NCBI RefSeq assembly: GCF_022846615.1
Contig: NZ_AP025637.1
Location: 868,001-932,000 of the forward strand
Source of the DNA: Roseomonas fluvialis
GTDB taxonomy: Bacteria; Pseudomonadota; Alphaproteobacteria; Acetobacterales; Acetobacteraceae
Direction of reading: 5' to 3'
Length of the DNA stretch: 64,000 nucleotides
Under the pieces are notes generated by a model. That model worked only from the letters and a program-made list of their open reading frames with translations, did not search any database and was not told the origin of the DNA. Numbering within the stretch: the stretch's first letter is position 1; each line of letters begins with the position of its first letter. Positions 1 to 8,191 of the stretch are shown here, in pieces. Made by a program: the position numbers and the translations under genes.

Positions 1-1361
1 CGTCCGGCGACGAAATGCGCCTTGCCGATACCCGCGAGGCAGTTCGCGATGGGTGCCCGCGGCCCCTTGAGCTGCATCGCGCGGCGAAAGCACGCGAGCG
101 CGGCCTCGGGTTCTCCATGGATCGCCCGTAGCCACCCTTTGCGCTCCCACACCCAGCCGAAGCCCGGGTCGACGGCTCCCGCGCGTGCGAGCAGCGCGTC
201 GACCTGATCGCATCGGTTTGCGGCAATGGCGCCGCCGCTGCGCGCCGTCAGCACCAACGGATCGCCGCATGGATCGAGTGCCGCTGCGCGGTCGGCGAGC
301 TGCCGCGCCAATACCCTTTCGGCGTCCGGATGCGCGGTCCCGTCGTAGAGGAGAAGCTGGGCCCGGCACCACGATGCCAGCGCGACAGGCCGCGGGTCGT
401 CCGGGTCGAGTCCCATCGCCTGCTCGAGCGGCCCGAGCGCCGCGCGGGCGCTGGTCGGGTCGGCTGCCAGGATGAACGGCAGCGCACGCAACACGAGATC
501 GTGCGCGCGCAAGCTGCCTGGCGGCTTGCGACGGGCGGAGTCCATCTCCGCGGCGTCGATGCTCTGCCGCGTCGCGCGAACGACCTGATGAGCGATACGG
601 TCCTGAAGCTGCGGCAGCTGCTCGACCGTCCCGTCGTGCGCGTCGCCCCAAAGATGCCGCGACCCGTCCGCGAGGTCGCGCAGGGCGGTCAGGACGCGGA
701 CAGTGCCGCCGGGCAGGCGCACGACCCGTCCGGTGAGACCATAGCGCGCATCGGATGGCTGCACGCCCCGACCATCCGGTGCTGGCCGGACGAGGCGAAC
801 AGCGAAGCCATGGTTGCGGGCCAGCGCGCCCGAAATCTGCTCGGAGACAGCTTCCGCAAGCCGCCGCAGTTCGAAGCAGCCGCCTTCGGTCTGGAAGCTG
901 TGAACGGCAATCACCGGCGCGTCACGCCGGCGCGATAGGTGGGGTACAGCAAGGTGGTCGACGGTGCGTGCGTCTGCCGTGATGCCGCGGCCTCGCGCGA
1001 GCGTTGCGGATGGTGCCTCGCCGAAACGGCGCCGATACTCCGCGGCGAAGCGCCCGAGGTGGGCAAAACCGAACCGTGTGGCGATGTCAGTGGTCGACGT
1101 GTCGGGTCTCGGTGCCAGCAGCGCCTCGCGCGCCGCGGCAAGACGCATACCGCGAAAATGCGCGAGCGGCGGATGACCGACGAAGGCAACGAAATGGCGA
1201 TGCAACGTGCGTTCTGGCACGTCGCAGAAGCGGGCAAGGTCCGTCACGGACAGCGGGTGCGACAGCGCCCTGCGCATATACGCCAGCGCACGCCCGACAT
1301 CGCGCGGGACCGCAGCACACGCGGCCGATCCGGGGAACGCACGGGAGCCATCTGGCACCAT
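1..1361 (-). CDS. AraC-type HTH / TolB-like / TPR regulator (partial, runs off left edge)
   Basis: A continuous reading frame of at least 453 codons enters from the left edge; the C-terminus lies outside. Residues ~20-125 are a full AraC-family DNA-binding domain with two HTHs (LSVTDLARFCDVPERTLHRH, then TSTTDIATRFGFAHLGRF). From ~147 follows a TolB/FlgO-like domain (APVIAVHSFQTEGG...YGLTGRVVRLPGG...GSRHLWGDAHDG), then TPR-like helices (DPGFGWVWERKGWL, EPEAALACFRRAMQLKG). The same TolB-TPR body is normally seen behind winged-helix or adenylate-cyclase domains. The start ATG was chosen because TGGAG precedes it by ~6 nt; an upstream ATG near 1466 is possible but lacks a ribosome site. It is divergent from the Bug receptor gene at 1569 and may control it (inference). 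Ligand unknown. Confidence 0.82.
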   Translation of the reverse strand, partial: MVPDGSRAFPGSAACAAVPRDVGRALAYMRRALSHPLSVTDLARFCDVPERTLHRHFVAFVGHPPLAHFRGMRLAAAREALLAPRPDTSTTDIATRFGFAHLGRFAAEYRRRFGEAPSATLARGRGITADARTVDHLAVPHLSRRRDAPVIAVHSFQTEGGCFELRRLAEAVSEQISGALARNHGFAVRLVRPAPDGRGVQPSDARYGLTGRVVRLPGGTVRVLTALRDLADGSRHLWGDAHDGTVEQLPQLQDRIAHQVVRATRQSIDAAEMDSARRKPPGSLRAHDLVLRALPFILAADPTSARAALGPLEQAMGLDPDDPRPVALASWCRAQLLLYDGTAHPDAERVLARQLADRAAALDPCGDPLVLTARSGGAIAANRCDQVDALLARAGAVDPGFGWVWERKGWLRAIHGEPEAALACFRRAMQLKGPRAPIANCLAGIGKAHFVAG

Positions 1362-1532
1362 GGCATGCTCCAGGCAGCGGCACCGCCCGGCGTTCCTTCT
1401 TGGACCCTCGGCCACACCGCGGCGTGAGCATAGGCTGCCCACCGATCCCCCGGACGTAGATTCTGGCATTTCCCGGACAGGAGTGGCCGAAACTGGATAG
1501 TGCCTCCATCCGTGCTTCCGCAGTTTCGATGC

Positions 1533-1555
1533 GCCGCGCATTTGCCGCGCATTTG
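1533..1555. promoter_or_regulatory. 11-bp-period direct repeat upstream of Bug receptor gene
   Basis: GCCGCGCATTTG occurs twice with an 11-bp period, the copies sharing one G, just before the GGAGG ribosome site of the gene at 1569. It lies in the 207-bp divergent region shared with the AraC-type regulator gene. One-helical-turn spacing of direct repeats suits an AraC-family operator, but no experiment or family consensus supports it, and chance is possible in GC-rich DNA. Confidence 0.3.
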
Positions 1556-1568
1556 AACGGAGGATCGC

Positions 1569-2543
1569 ATGCGTCGACGCGTCCTGCTGGGCCTTCCAGC
1601 CGCGCTTCTCCCGATCGCCTTGCCGCGCGCCCATGGGCAGGGCCCATCCTGGCCTGCCGCCCGCCCCATCCGATTCATCGTCCCGGTCACGCCCGGCGGC
1701 AGCCAGGACATCGTCGCGCGGTTGCTGGCCCGCCCGCTCACGGACGCGCTCGGGCAATCCGTGCTGGTGGAGAACATGCCCGGCGCGGGCAGCAACATCG
1801 GCTACGAGTTCGTCGCCCGCTCCAGGCCCGACGGCTACACTCTGCTCGCCGGGTCGGACAGCCTGTCGATCAATCCGGGACTCTACGCCCGCGTCGGCTA
1901 CGACCCCGTCGCCGACTTCGCCCCGGTCGCGCGGGCGGTGCGCGTCCCGCAGATCCTGGTCGTGCGTGCCGATGGCGGTGCGCGGGACTTCGCGGCCTTC
2001 ATCGCCGCTGCACGATCCCAGCCGGTCTCCTTTGGCAGCGCCGGCAACGGCATGCTGGCGCACCTGGTCGCGGAGCAGGTCCAGGCGGCGACCGGGACAC
2101 GCTGGACGCATGTGCCCTATCGCGGCGGTGCCCCGGCGATGAACGACCTTCTTGCCGGCGTGCTGCAGTGCGTCGCGATCAACGTGACGCCCGTCGCGGA
2201 CCTGGTTCGCAGCGGGCGGCTGCGCGGGTTGTTCGTCTCGACAGCCGAGCGTCTCGCGATCCTGCCGGAGGTCCCGACCCTGTTGGAGGCGGGCGTGACC
2301 GGCGTGCCACCTGCCGTGGGATGGCAGGGCGTGTTGGCGCCGGCGGGCACCGACGCGACAATCGTTGCACGCCTGAACGTTGCGATTCGCGAGTCCGTCC
2401 AGAGACCTGAGGTGGTCGAGCGTCTTCTTGCCCTCGGCGCCCAGCCACTGGACGAGCCGCCCGAGGCGATGGCCACCGTCATTCGGGCCGATGCCGAGCG
2501 TTGGGCGGGAGTTATTCGCCGCGCTGGGATCCGACCGGATTGA
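1569..2543 (+). CDS. Bug-family tripartite tricarboxylate transporter receptor
   Basis: A 324-aa periplasmic binding protein of the Bug/TctC family. The signal peptide is about residues 1-24 (MRRRVLLGLPAALLPIALPR, cleavage after AHGQ). Family hallmarks follow: PIRFIVPVTPGGSQDIVARL, VENMPGAGSNIGYEFVARS, PDGYTLL, the mid-domain HVPYRGGAPAMNDLLAG, and a C-terminal EVPTLLEAGVTGVP segment. Length is typical. GGAGG sits 5-9 nt before the ATG. No TctA/TctB membrane genes are adjacent, as is usual for the many orphan Bug receptors of such genomes. It is divergent from an AraC-HTH/TPR regulator, suggesting substrate-responsive control. The ligand, probably an organic acid, cannot be read from the sequence. 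Confidence 0.93.
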   Translation: MRRRVLLGLPAALLPIALPRAHGQGPSWPAARPIRFIVPVTPGGSQDIVARLLARPLTDALGQSVLVENMPGAGSNIGYEFVARSRPDGYTLLAGSDSLSINPGLYARVGYDPVADFAPVARAVRVPQILVVRADGGARDFAAFIAAARSQPVSFGSAGNGMLAHLVAEQVQAATGTRWTHVPYRGGAPAMNDLLAGVLQCVAINVTPVADLVRSGRLRGLFVSTAERLAILPEVPTLLEAGVTGVPPAVGWQGVLAPAGTDATIVARLNVAIRESVQRPEVVERLLALGAQPLDEPPEAMATVIRADAERWAGVIRRAGIRPD

Positions 2544-2556
2544 CGACCCCCCGGCG

Positions 2557-3801
2557 TCACACGACGCGGTTTGCGCGCGCCACAACCGCCTCGAACAACA
2601 CCTGGCATCCTGCCTCCGCTTCCTCCGGCAGGATGCTCTCCGCTTCGTTGTGCGACAGCCCGTCCTTGCAGGGCGTGAAGATCATCGCGGTCGGGATGCT
2701 GCGTGCGACGTATACCGCGTCGTGCCCCGCGCCCGAGATGATCTCGCGCGAGGTGAACCCCAGCCGCTGCGCCGCCTGGCGCACCAGGTCGACGCAGGAT
2801 GGGTCGAAGGGCTGGGCCGGGATGCGGAAGAGTTCCGACAGGTCGAGCCGGCAGCCGGTCTCGGCGACCAGCCGCGCCGCCTCGGCCGGGAAGGATTCCG
2901 CCAGGCCGGTGATCTGCGCGTCGTCGGGGTGGCGGAATTCGACGCTGAAGCGGACCTCGCCGGGCACCACGTTGCGGCTCGCCTGCGGGATGGTCAGCCA
3001 GCCGACGGTGCCGCGGCCATCTTCGCCGCGCTCGCGCATCAGGCGATCGACCAGCGTGACCACGCGCGCGGCCGCCACCAGCGCGTCGCGCCGCGCGGAG
3101 GGCGGCGTTGTGCCGGCATGGCTGTCCTGGCCGATGATGACCGCGTCGTACCAGACCTGTGCTTGTGCACCCGTGACGATGCCGACCTGCTTGCCCTCGC
3201 GCTCCAGGATCGGCCCCTGTTCGATGTGCAGTTCGAAATAGGCGTCGGCCGGGAAGGGCTTGGCGTCGTGCGGGCCCTTGTAGCCGATGGCGTCCAACGC
3301 CTCGCCGACCGACACGCCATCGACGTCGCGCAGGCCGTAGGTCTTCTCGAGGCTGTAGATGCCGGCCCAGGTGCCCGACCCCATCAGCGAATGGCCGAAG
3401 CGCGAGCCTTCCTCGTCGGTCCAGTTGATGAGTTCGATCGGCGCTTCGGTCGTGATGTTGAGGTCGGCCAGCGTGCGCATCACCTCGAGCCCGGCGATGA
3501 CGCCCAGCGCGCCGTCGAACTTGCCGCCGGTGGGCTGGCTATCGAGGTGGCTGCCCAGCAGCACCGGCAGGCGCCTGGGGTCGCGCCCCTCGCGCCTGGC
3601 GAACATGTTGCCGATGGCATCCACGCGGACCGTGAGCCCCAGCGCCTCGCACCAGCCCTTGAAGGTGTCGCGGCCCTGCTTGTCCACGTCGGACAGCGTG
3701 AGGCGCCTGACGCCGCCCTTGGGCGTGGCGCCGATCTGCGCCATGGCCATCAGGCTGTCCCACAATCGCTTGCCGTCGATGCGCTGGTTGGTGCCGCTCA
3801 T
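2557..3801 (-). CDS. Zn-dependent N-carbamoyl-L-amino-acid hydrolase / allantoate amidohydrolase family
   Basis: A 414-aa M20-type amidohydrolase acting on ureido (N-carbamoyl) substrates such as N-carbamoyl amino acids, ureidopropionate or allantoate. Metal-binding signatures are LGSHLDSQPTGGKFDGALGV (His/Asp ligands), NWTDEEGSRFGHSLMGSGTW (Glu pair) and ELHIEQGPILE. The frame stays open upstream, but the ATG at 3801 gives MSGTNQRIDGKRLWDSLMAM, the normal family N-terminus, and upstream frame content is not protein-like. It converges on the Bug receptor gene only 13 bp away. No other hydantoin or allantoin genes are in the window, so substrate specificity cannot be assigned. Confidence 0.93.
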   Translation of the reverse strand: MSGTNQRIDGKRLWDSLMAMAQIGATPKGGVRRLTLSDVDKQGRDTFKGWCEALGLTVRVDAIGNMFARREGRDPRRLPVLLGSHLDSQPTGGKFDGALGVIAGLEVMRTLADLNITTEAPIELINWTDEEGSRFGHSLMGSGTWAGIYSLEKTYGLRDVDGVSVGEALDAIGYKGPHDAKPFPADAYFELHIEQGPILEREGKQVGIVTGAQAQVWYDAVIIGQDSHAGTTPPSARRDALVAAARVVTLVDRLMRERGEDGRGTVGWLTIPQASRNVVPGEVRFSVEFRHPDDAQITGLAESFPAEAARLVAETGCRLDLSELFRIPAQPFDPSCVDLVRQAAQRLGFTSREIISGAGHDAVYVARSIPTAMIFTPCKDGLSHNEAESILPEEAEAGCQVLFEAVVARANRVV

Positions 3802-4184
3802 GGTGCGTCGGGTCCGTGCCGGGGGAGACGGGCGCGTGTACTGGACCGGCCGCGCGGCGCCAATCCCCTGCCGCCCGGCCGCGCGTCGCTTGCGGTCCGG
3901 CGAATACAATAACGAGAGCGGTGAATTCAATGGACGCGCAGGGCAATCCAAATAGAAATTACAGCACAATACTTTACAGACGCGGCAAGTCACGCCGCCC
4001 CTATACCGGGGCGTTCCTTGCCCATGTGCTGGCACATCATGGCAGGGGTATTGCGTGCCCCCGGGAATTGCTGCAAGGAAGGGGACGTTGCCAAGCCCCC
4101 CGCCTGCGAATTCAGGCAACCACGGGCGCGCGCCGGCCATCGCCAGCGCCCGTGCCGCCAGAACCGCCGAGGAGTGTGCCCCCC
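3802..4184. other. 383-bp divergent intergenic region
   Basis: This region separates the hydrolase gene (minus) from rlpA (plus). Around 3905-3985 it holds the most AT-rich stretch of the neighbourhood (for example AATAGAAATTACAGCACAAT), a likely place for promoters in a ~70% GC genome. I found no clear -35/-10 pair, RNA gene or convincing small coding frame. Confidence 0.6.
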
Positions 4185-4661
4185 ATGGCGTTCCGCCGTC
4201 GCCCAGCCTTCCGCGCCCCAGCGCTGCGTGCCGCCACCTGCGGCGCCGCGCTCGGCCTGTCGCTGATGACCATGGGCTGCGCCCAATCCGCCGAGGGCGA
4301 TGCCCAGCCCAATGCCGCGGCGCCCACCGTCGAGCATCGTCCCGCCGGCGCGCCGCAGGTCGGCGTCGCATCCTACTACGCGCGCCACTTCACCGGCCGG
4401 CGCATGGCCAATGGCCGGCCCTTCGACCCGCAGTCGGACACCATCGCGCACCGCACGCTGCCGTTCGGGACGATCGTGCGCGTGACCAACCTGCACAACG
4501 GCCGCAGCGTGACCGGCGTGGTGCAGGACCGCGGGCCCTGGACGCGCGGGCGCATCGTGGATCTCAGCCCGCGCATTGCCCACAACCTCGACATGATCCG
4601 CAGCGGCGTCGCGCGGGTCGAGGTGGTGCCGGTCATCGAGGTGGCCGAGGCGCGGGACTGA
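4185..4661 (+). CDS. rlpA: RlpA-like septal lytic transglycosylase lipoprotein
   Basis: 158 aa. A hydrophobic leader ends in a lipobox-like MTMGC (Cys about residue 30), so it is predicted to be lipidated. The body is one double-psi beta-barrel (about 60-150): GVASYYARHFTGRRMANG, AHRTLPFGTIVRVTN, VTGVVQDRGPW and GRIVDLSPRIAHNLDM. These are the RlpA/expansin-like core motifs, including the catalytic-type Asp of QDRGP. There is no SPOR domain, so it is shorter than E. coli RlpA, like many alphaproteobacterial versions. The ATG at 4185 follows GAGGAG; the same frame is open further upstream but without protein-like sequence. Confidence 0.92.
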   Translation: MAFRRRPAFRAPALRAATCGAALGLSLMTMGCAQSAEGDAQPNAAAPTVEHRPAGAPQVGVASYYARHFTGRRMANGRPFDPQSDTIAHRTLPFGTIVRVTNLHNGRSVTGVVQDRGPWTRGRIVDLSPRIAHNLDMIRSGVARVEVVPVIEVAEARD

Positions 4662-4674
4662 CGCGCTTTTTTTG

Positions 4675-4800
4675 CCCTCAGGCGCCGGGCGCGGCCTCCG
4701 GCCGCTTGGCTTACGCGCCACGGACTGATCCGCCAGGCGGGACGGAAGGTTTGGGCGCGGTCGCGCTGTGCGCTCGCGGATCGCTGCACGATCCGTTGTC
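4675..4800 (+). repeat. 125-bp dispersed intergenic repeat, copy 1
   Basis: First of two imperfect tandem copies between rlpA and the PPK2 gene. It begins near CCTCAGGCGCCGGGCG, includes CGCTTGGCTTACGCGCCA, and has a core GGTTTGGGCGCGGTCGCGC followed by GTGCGCTC. The same 19-nt core followed by GTGCGCTC recurs inverted near 34890-34920, so this is a dispersed family. Function unknown. Confidence 0.75.
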
Positions 4801-4804
4801 TTTC

Positions 4805-4930
4805 CCCTGAACGCCGGGCAGCGGCATGCGCCAACTTGGCTGCGCGCCGCGTGCTGGTGCGCCGAGCGCGAGGGGTGGTCTCGGCGCGGTCGCTTCTTCC
4901 GCTTCCGGATCGCTGCGCGGTCCGTTTGTC
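4805..4930 (+). repeat. 125-bp dispersed intergenic repeat, copy 2
   Basis: Tandem, more diverged copy of the element at 4675. Shared blocks in the same order are AACGCCGGGC, CAACTTGGCTGCGCGCC, CTGGTGCGCCGAGCG, TCGGCGCGGTCGC and CGGATCGCTGCGCGGTCCG. It ends about 6 bp before the stop codon of the convergent PPK2 gene. Confidence 0.7.
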
Positions 4931-4935
4931 AGACC

Positions 4936-6420
4936 TCAGGCGCTCTTCAACGCCGCCTCGACCCGCTCTGCCAGCGTGCGGATCACCTTGACCCGGGCAT
5001 GCAGCTTGTTGTCCGCCTCGACCAGGGTCCACGGCGCGATGCGCGTCGAGGTCCGCTGCACCATCTCACAGACCGCTTCCTCGTAGGCGTCCCATTTCTC
5101 GCGGTTGCGCCAGTCCTCGGCGGTGATCTTGTGCTGCTTGAAGGGCGTGGCCTCGCGTTCCTTGAAGCGGCGATGCTGCTCGTCCTTGCTGATCGCGAGC
5201 CAGAACTTCGCCACCACCGCGCCGCGTGCCGCCAGCTGCTCCTCGAAATCGTTGATCTCGCCATAGGCGCGCCGCCAGTCGTGCTCGGGCGCGAATCCCT
5301 CGACGCGCTCGACCAGCACGCGCCCGTACCAGGACCGGTCGAACACCACGAAGCGCCCCGGCCGCGGCATGTGGCGCCAGAAGCGCCAGAGATAGGGCTG
5401 CGCGCGTTCCTCCTCGGTCGGCGCCGCGACCGGCACGATCCGATACGCGCGCGGGTCGAGTGCCGCACCTAGCCGGCGGATCGCGCCGCCCTTGCCGGCG
5501 GCGTCGTTGCCCTCGAACACCGCCACGACGCTGATCCGCCCGAAGTGCCGGTGCCGGGTGGCCCGCGCGAGCCGCCCCTGCGCCTCGGCCAATTGCTCCT
5601 CGTAGTCCTCGCGCGACAGCTCCTGGTCGAGGTCCAGCGCGCGGATGACGTTGACGCGGTCGGGCGGCGGGGATGCCGCGACACTCACGGCCGCCGGCAC
5701 CGAGGCGGGCGCGTCGAGCCTGGCGCGCATCGCCCCCAGCAGGTGCCGCCCGACGAACAGCGCGCGATACCGTTCATCGGCCGCCGGCACGACGGTCCAG
5801 GGCGCCTCACCGGTCGAGGTCTCGCGCAGGAAGGGCTCGCAGACCTCGATGAACTCGTCGTAGCGCTCGAACAGCACGCGGTCGTAGCGCGTGACCTTCC
5901 AGGACGTCTCGCGGTCCTTCTCCAGCCCCTTGATGCGCTGCTTCTGCTGCGCCTTGGACAGGTGGAACCAGTACTTCACCAGAAGCACGCCCTCGGCGGC
6001 GAGCATCCGCTCGAGCCGCAGGATCTCCTCCGTGCGGCGCGCGAAGCCGCCGGCGCCGAGCTTGCCCAGCACCCGCTCCAGGATCGGCAGGGTCTGCCAG
6101 GCGCCGAAGAACACGCCGATGCGCCCCTTGCGCGGCAGGGCCTTCCAGAAGCGCCACATCGGCGGATGCGCCGCCTCCTCCTCGGTGGGCAGGGCGAAGC
6201 CGGTCACCTCGATGAAGCGCGGGTCCATCCATTCGTTCAGCAGGTGGACCGTCTCGCTCTTGCCCGCACCCTCGACGCCGGCGATCAGCACCAGCACCGG
6301 GAAGCGCTGCTGCTCGGCCAGGTCGCGCTGCGCCTGCAGCAGCGCGCGGCGGAGTTCCGCCTCCTCGCGCTTGTAGTCCGCCTTCGTCACCTTGTGGTCG
6401 AGCTCGGCCGCTTCGAACAT
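4936..6420 (-). CDS. pap: Polyphosphate:AMP phosphotransferase (tandem PPK2 domains)
   Basis: 494 aa, two PPK2 kinase domains in one chain, the arrangement of PPK2 class II polyphosphate:AMP phosphotransferase (AMP + polyP to ADP). Domain 1 (~10-250) has Walker A GVEGAGKS at 48-55. Its Walker-B/lid counterpart (FFGAWQTLPIL, ~102) is degenerate. Domain 2 (~270-490) has EGNDAAGKGG near 300 and the intact FDRSWYGR near 358, so it is probably the catalytic one. A short low-complexity Ala/Val/Pro linker joins them. The start MFEAAELDHKVTKADYKREE was preferred over upstream in-frame codons because homology-like sequence begins there. The likely role is nucleotide recycling from polyphosphate under energy stress. 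Confidence 0.92.
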   Translation of the reverse strand: MFEAAELDHKVTKADYKREEAELRRALLQAQRDLAEQQRFPVLVLIAGVEGAGKSETVHLLNEWMDPRFIEVTGFALPTEEEAAHPPMWRFWKALPRKGRIGVFFGAWQTLPILERVLGKLGAGGFARRTEEILRLERMLAAEGVLLVKYWFHLSKAQQKQRIKGLEKDRETSWKVTRYDRVLFERYDEFIEVCEPFLRETSTGEAPWTVVPAADERYRALFVGRHLLGAMRARLDAPASVPAAVSVAASPPPDRVNVIRALDLDQELSREDYEEQLAEAQGRLARATRHRHFGRISVVAVFEGNDAAGKGGAIRRLGAALDPRAYRIVPVAAPTEEERAQPYLWRFWRHMPRPGRFVVFDRSWYGRVLVERVEGFAPEHDWRRAYGEINDFEEQLAARGAVVAKFWLAISKDEQHRRFKEREATPFKQHKITAEDWRNREKWDAYEEAVCEMVQRTSTRIAPWTLVEADNKLHARVKVIRTLAERVEAALKSA

Positions 6421-6576
6421 GGCGCGTCGTTCCCTGCGGCGCGCCGCGTACCGGGCGCGTCCTGCCCGACGATCATGCAGGCTCGCGCAGGGATGCGATA
6501 GCAGCGCGTCGTGCCGCGGCGGCACGCCCTGGCTTCCGCCACGCCAATCCTGCGCGCATATGGGTGCCTGCTCGGG

Positions 6577-7509
6577 TCACCCCGCGCGCGGATGCGCCTT
6601 CTTCCAGGTCGCCAGCAGCCCCGCCGCATCCACCGCGGTGTAGCGCTGCGTGGTCGACAGGCTGGCATGGCCCAGCAGGTCCTGGATGGCGCGCAGATCC
6701 GCTCCCGCGCCCAGCAGGTGCGTTGCGAAGGAATGGCGCAGCGCGTGCGGCGTGGCGTGTTCCGGCAGCCCCGCCAGGCGGCGGAATTCGCGCAGCGACC
6801 TCTGCGCCACCGCGGCATCGAGCCGCCCGCCCCGCGCGCCGAGGAACAGCGGATCATCCGCGGCTCCCGGCCCGCGATGCTTCAGGTAGTCGGCCATCGC
6901 CACGCGCACCGCCGGCAGAACCGGCACCAGGCGTTCCTTGGCCCCCTTGCCCACCACGCGCAGCGCCGCGCTGCCGCCGGGCAGCGGCGCATCGCCCAGG
7001 TTCAGCGCCAGCGCCTCGGCGATCCGCAGCCCAGCGCCATACAGCAGCGTGAACAGCGCGACGTCCCGCGCCGCCTGCAATGGCGCGCGTTCGTGCCGGG
7101 CGGGGTCGTAGTGCTCGCCGACGTCGCGCGCGACGGCGCGGGCATCCGCGGTCGTCAGGGCGCGCGGGATGGGTGGCTTCGGGCGAGGCCCGCGCAGCGC
7201 GCCGACCGGCAACGCCGCCATGGCATGCCGGCGCGTCAGGTAGCGCAGGAAGCCGCGCACCGCCGCCAACCGCCGAGCGCGTGTCGCGGTGCCATCGCCC
7301 GCGCCCGCGCGCGCCGCCAGGAAACCGCGCAGGTCCGCCGGGCGCAGCGCGCCCAACGCCGCGATATCGGGCTCCCCGCCCAGGTGGCGCGTGAGGAAGC
7401 CCAGGAATTCCGCGATGTCGTGGCCATAGGCCTCGAGCGTATTCGGGCTGGCACGGCGTTCCCCGGCCAGCCAGGCGAGCCAGGCCGCGCGCGCCTGTTC
7501 GCCGGTCAT
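6577..7509 (-). CDS. xerC: Tyrosine recombinase XerC
   Basis: 310 aa. The N-terminal SAM-like core-binding domain is ~1-100 and the catalytic domain ~115-305. All six active-site residues are visible: Arg162 (GAGLRIAEAL), Lys188 (GKGAKER), His255 and Arg258 (HALRHSFATH), His281 (LLGHASLSTTQRY) and nucleophile Tyr290. It resolves chromosome dimers at dif together with XerD, which is not in this window. The gene directly follows DUF484 (2-bp gap), a classic pairing. No integrase-type attachment site or mobile-element cargo is nearby, supporting a housekeeping Xer rather than a phage integrase. Confidence 0.95.
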   Translation of the reverse strand: MTGEQARAAWLAWLAGERRASPNTLEAYGHDIAEFLGFLTRHLGGEPDIAALGALRPADLRGFLAARAGAGDGTATRARRLAAVRGFLRYLTRRHAMAALPVGALRGPRPKPPIPRALTTADARAVARDVGEHYDPARHERAPLQAARDVALFTLLYGAGLRIAEALALNLGDAPLPGGSAALRVVGKGAKERLVPVLPAVRVAMADYLKHRGPGAADDPLFLGARGGRLDAAVAQRSLREFRRLAGLPEHATPHALRHSFATHLLGAGADLRAIQDLLGHASLSTTQRYTAVDAAGLLATWKKAHPRAG

Positions 7510-7510
7510 C

Positions 7511-8191
7511 TCACCGCGACAGCGCGGCCGCCACGGCGCGGCCCAGGAAGGCCAGCACCGCGACCGACTGGCGCACCGGCAGGGCGGCGGCCTCGCGCGC
7601 GCCGACCGCGATCAGCATGGGGGGGCCATCGACCAGCGGCACGCGTGCCAGCGCGTCGCGCAACACCAGGCCCGCGGCCTCGGCATGCAGCAGCGCGGTT
7701 TCGGTGGGCTGGGCGCGCACCACGGCGTCGCGCCCGCGCCCGATCAGGCGCGCCACGGCGCCGCCCGGCAGCATCCGCACCCCGTGCGGCAGGGCCGGGA
7801 TGGCGCGCGGCACGGGTTCGGCCGCCAGCGAGCAGGTCTCGACACCCAGCAGCGCGGGCACTTCCTGCGTCACGGCTTCCATCACGTCGGGGGCACGCAT
7901 CAGCGCCAGCACGGCCAGGCGGATGCGCACGGTCAGCCCGGCGCCGGCGCGCCCGGCCTCGACCGCGGCGCGCACCTCGGCCTCCATGGCGCGCGCCCGG
8001 GCGCGTTCGGCCGCCAGCATGGCCGCCATGTGGTCGGCCAGGCGTTCGCCATGCAGTCGCCGGGGCGGCACCAGCACGCGGTAGATCTCCGGGCGTTCGG
8101 CCAGGAAATGCGGGTGGGCGCGCAGGAAGGCCTCGACCTCCTCCGCCCGGAGATCCGGCTGGACGTCCGCGACGGGGAGGGATGTGCTCAC
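7511..8191 (-). CDS. DUF484 family protein (GAF-like)
   Basis: 226 aa, GTG start overlapping the transaldolase stop by 4 nt (GTGA), so translation is coupled. DUF484 hallmarks are an N-terminal helix with [22 protein letters not shown], a following coiled segment around [20 protein letters not shown], and a GAF-like C-terminal half. In enterobacteria the DUF484 gene (yigA) also sits immediately before xerC. Its biochemical role is unknown; the conserved linkage suggests a function with XerC. Confidence 0.9.
   Translation of the reverse strand: MSTSLPVADVQPDLRAEEVEAFLRAHPHFLAERPEIYRVLVPPRRLHGERLADHMAAMLAAERARARAMEAEVRAAVEAGRAGAGLTVRIRLAVLALMRAPDVMEAVTQEVPALLGVETCSLAAEPVPRAIPALPHGVRMLPGGAVARLIGRGRDAVVRAQPTETALLHAEAAGLVLRDALARVPLVDGPPMLIAVGAREAAALPVRQSVAVLAFLGRAVAAALSR

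Noticed and set aside
2380-3912. 510-codon plus-strand frame overlapping the hydrolase gene
   Set aside because: It runs opposite the M20-type hydrolase and into the Bug gene. The hydrolase frame has full metal-site motifs and this one has none.
6577-7509. Phage or island integrase
   Set aside because: The tyrosine recombinase follows DUF484, has XerC length and spacing, and there is no tRNA, attachment repeat or phage gene nearby.
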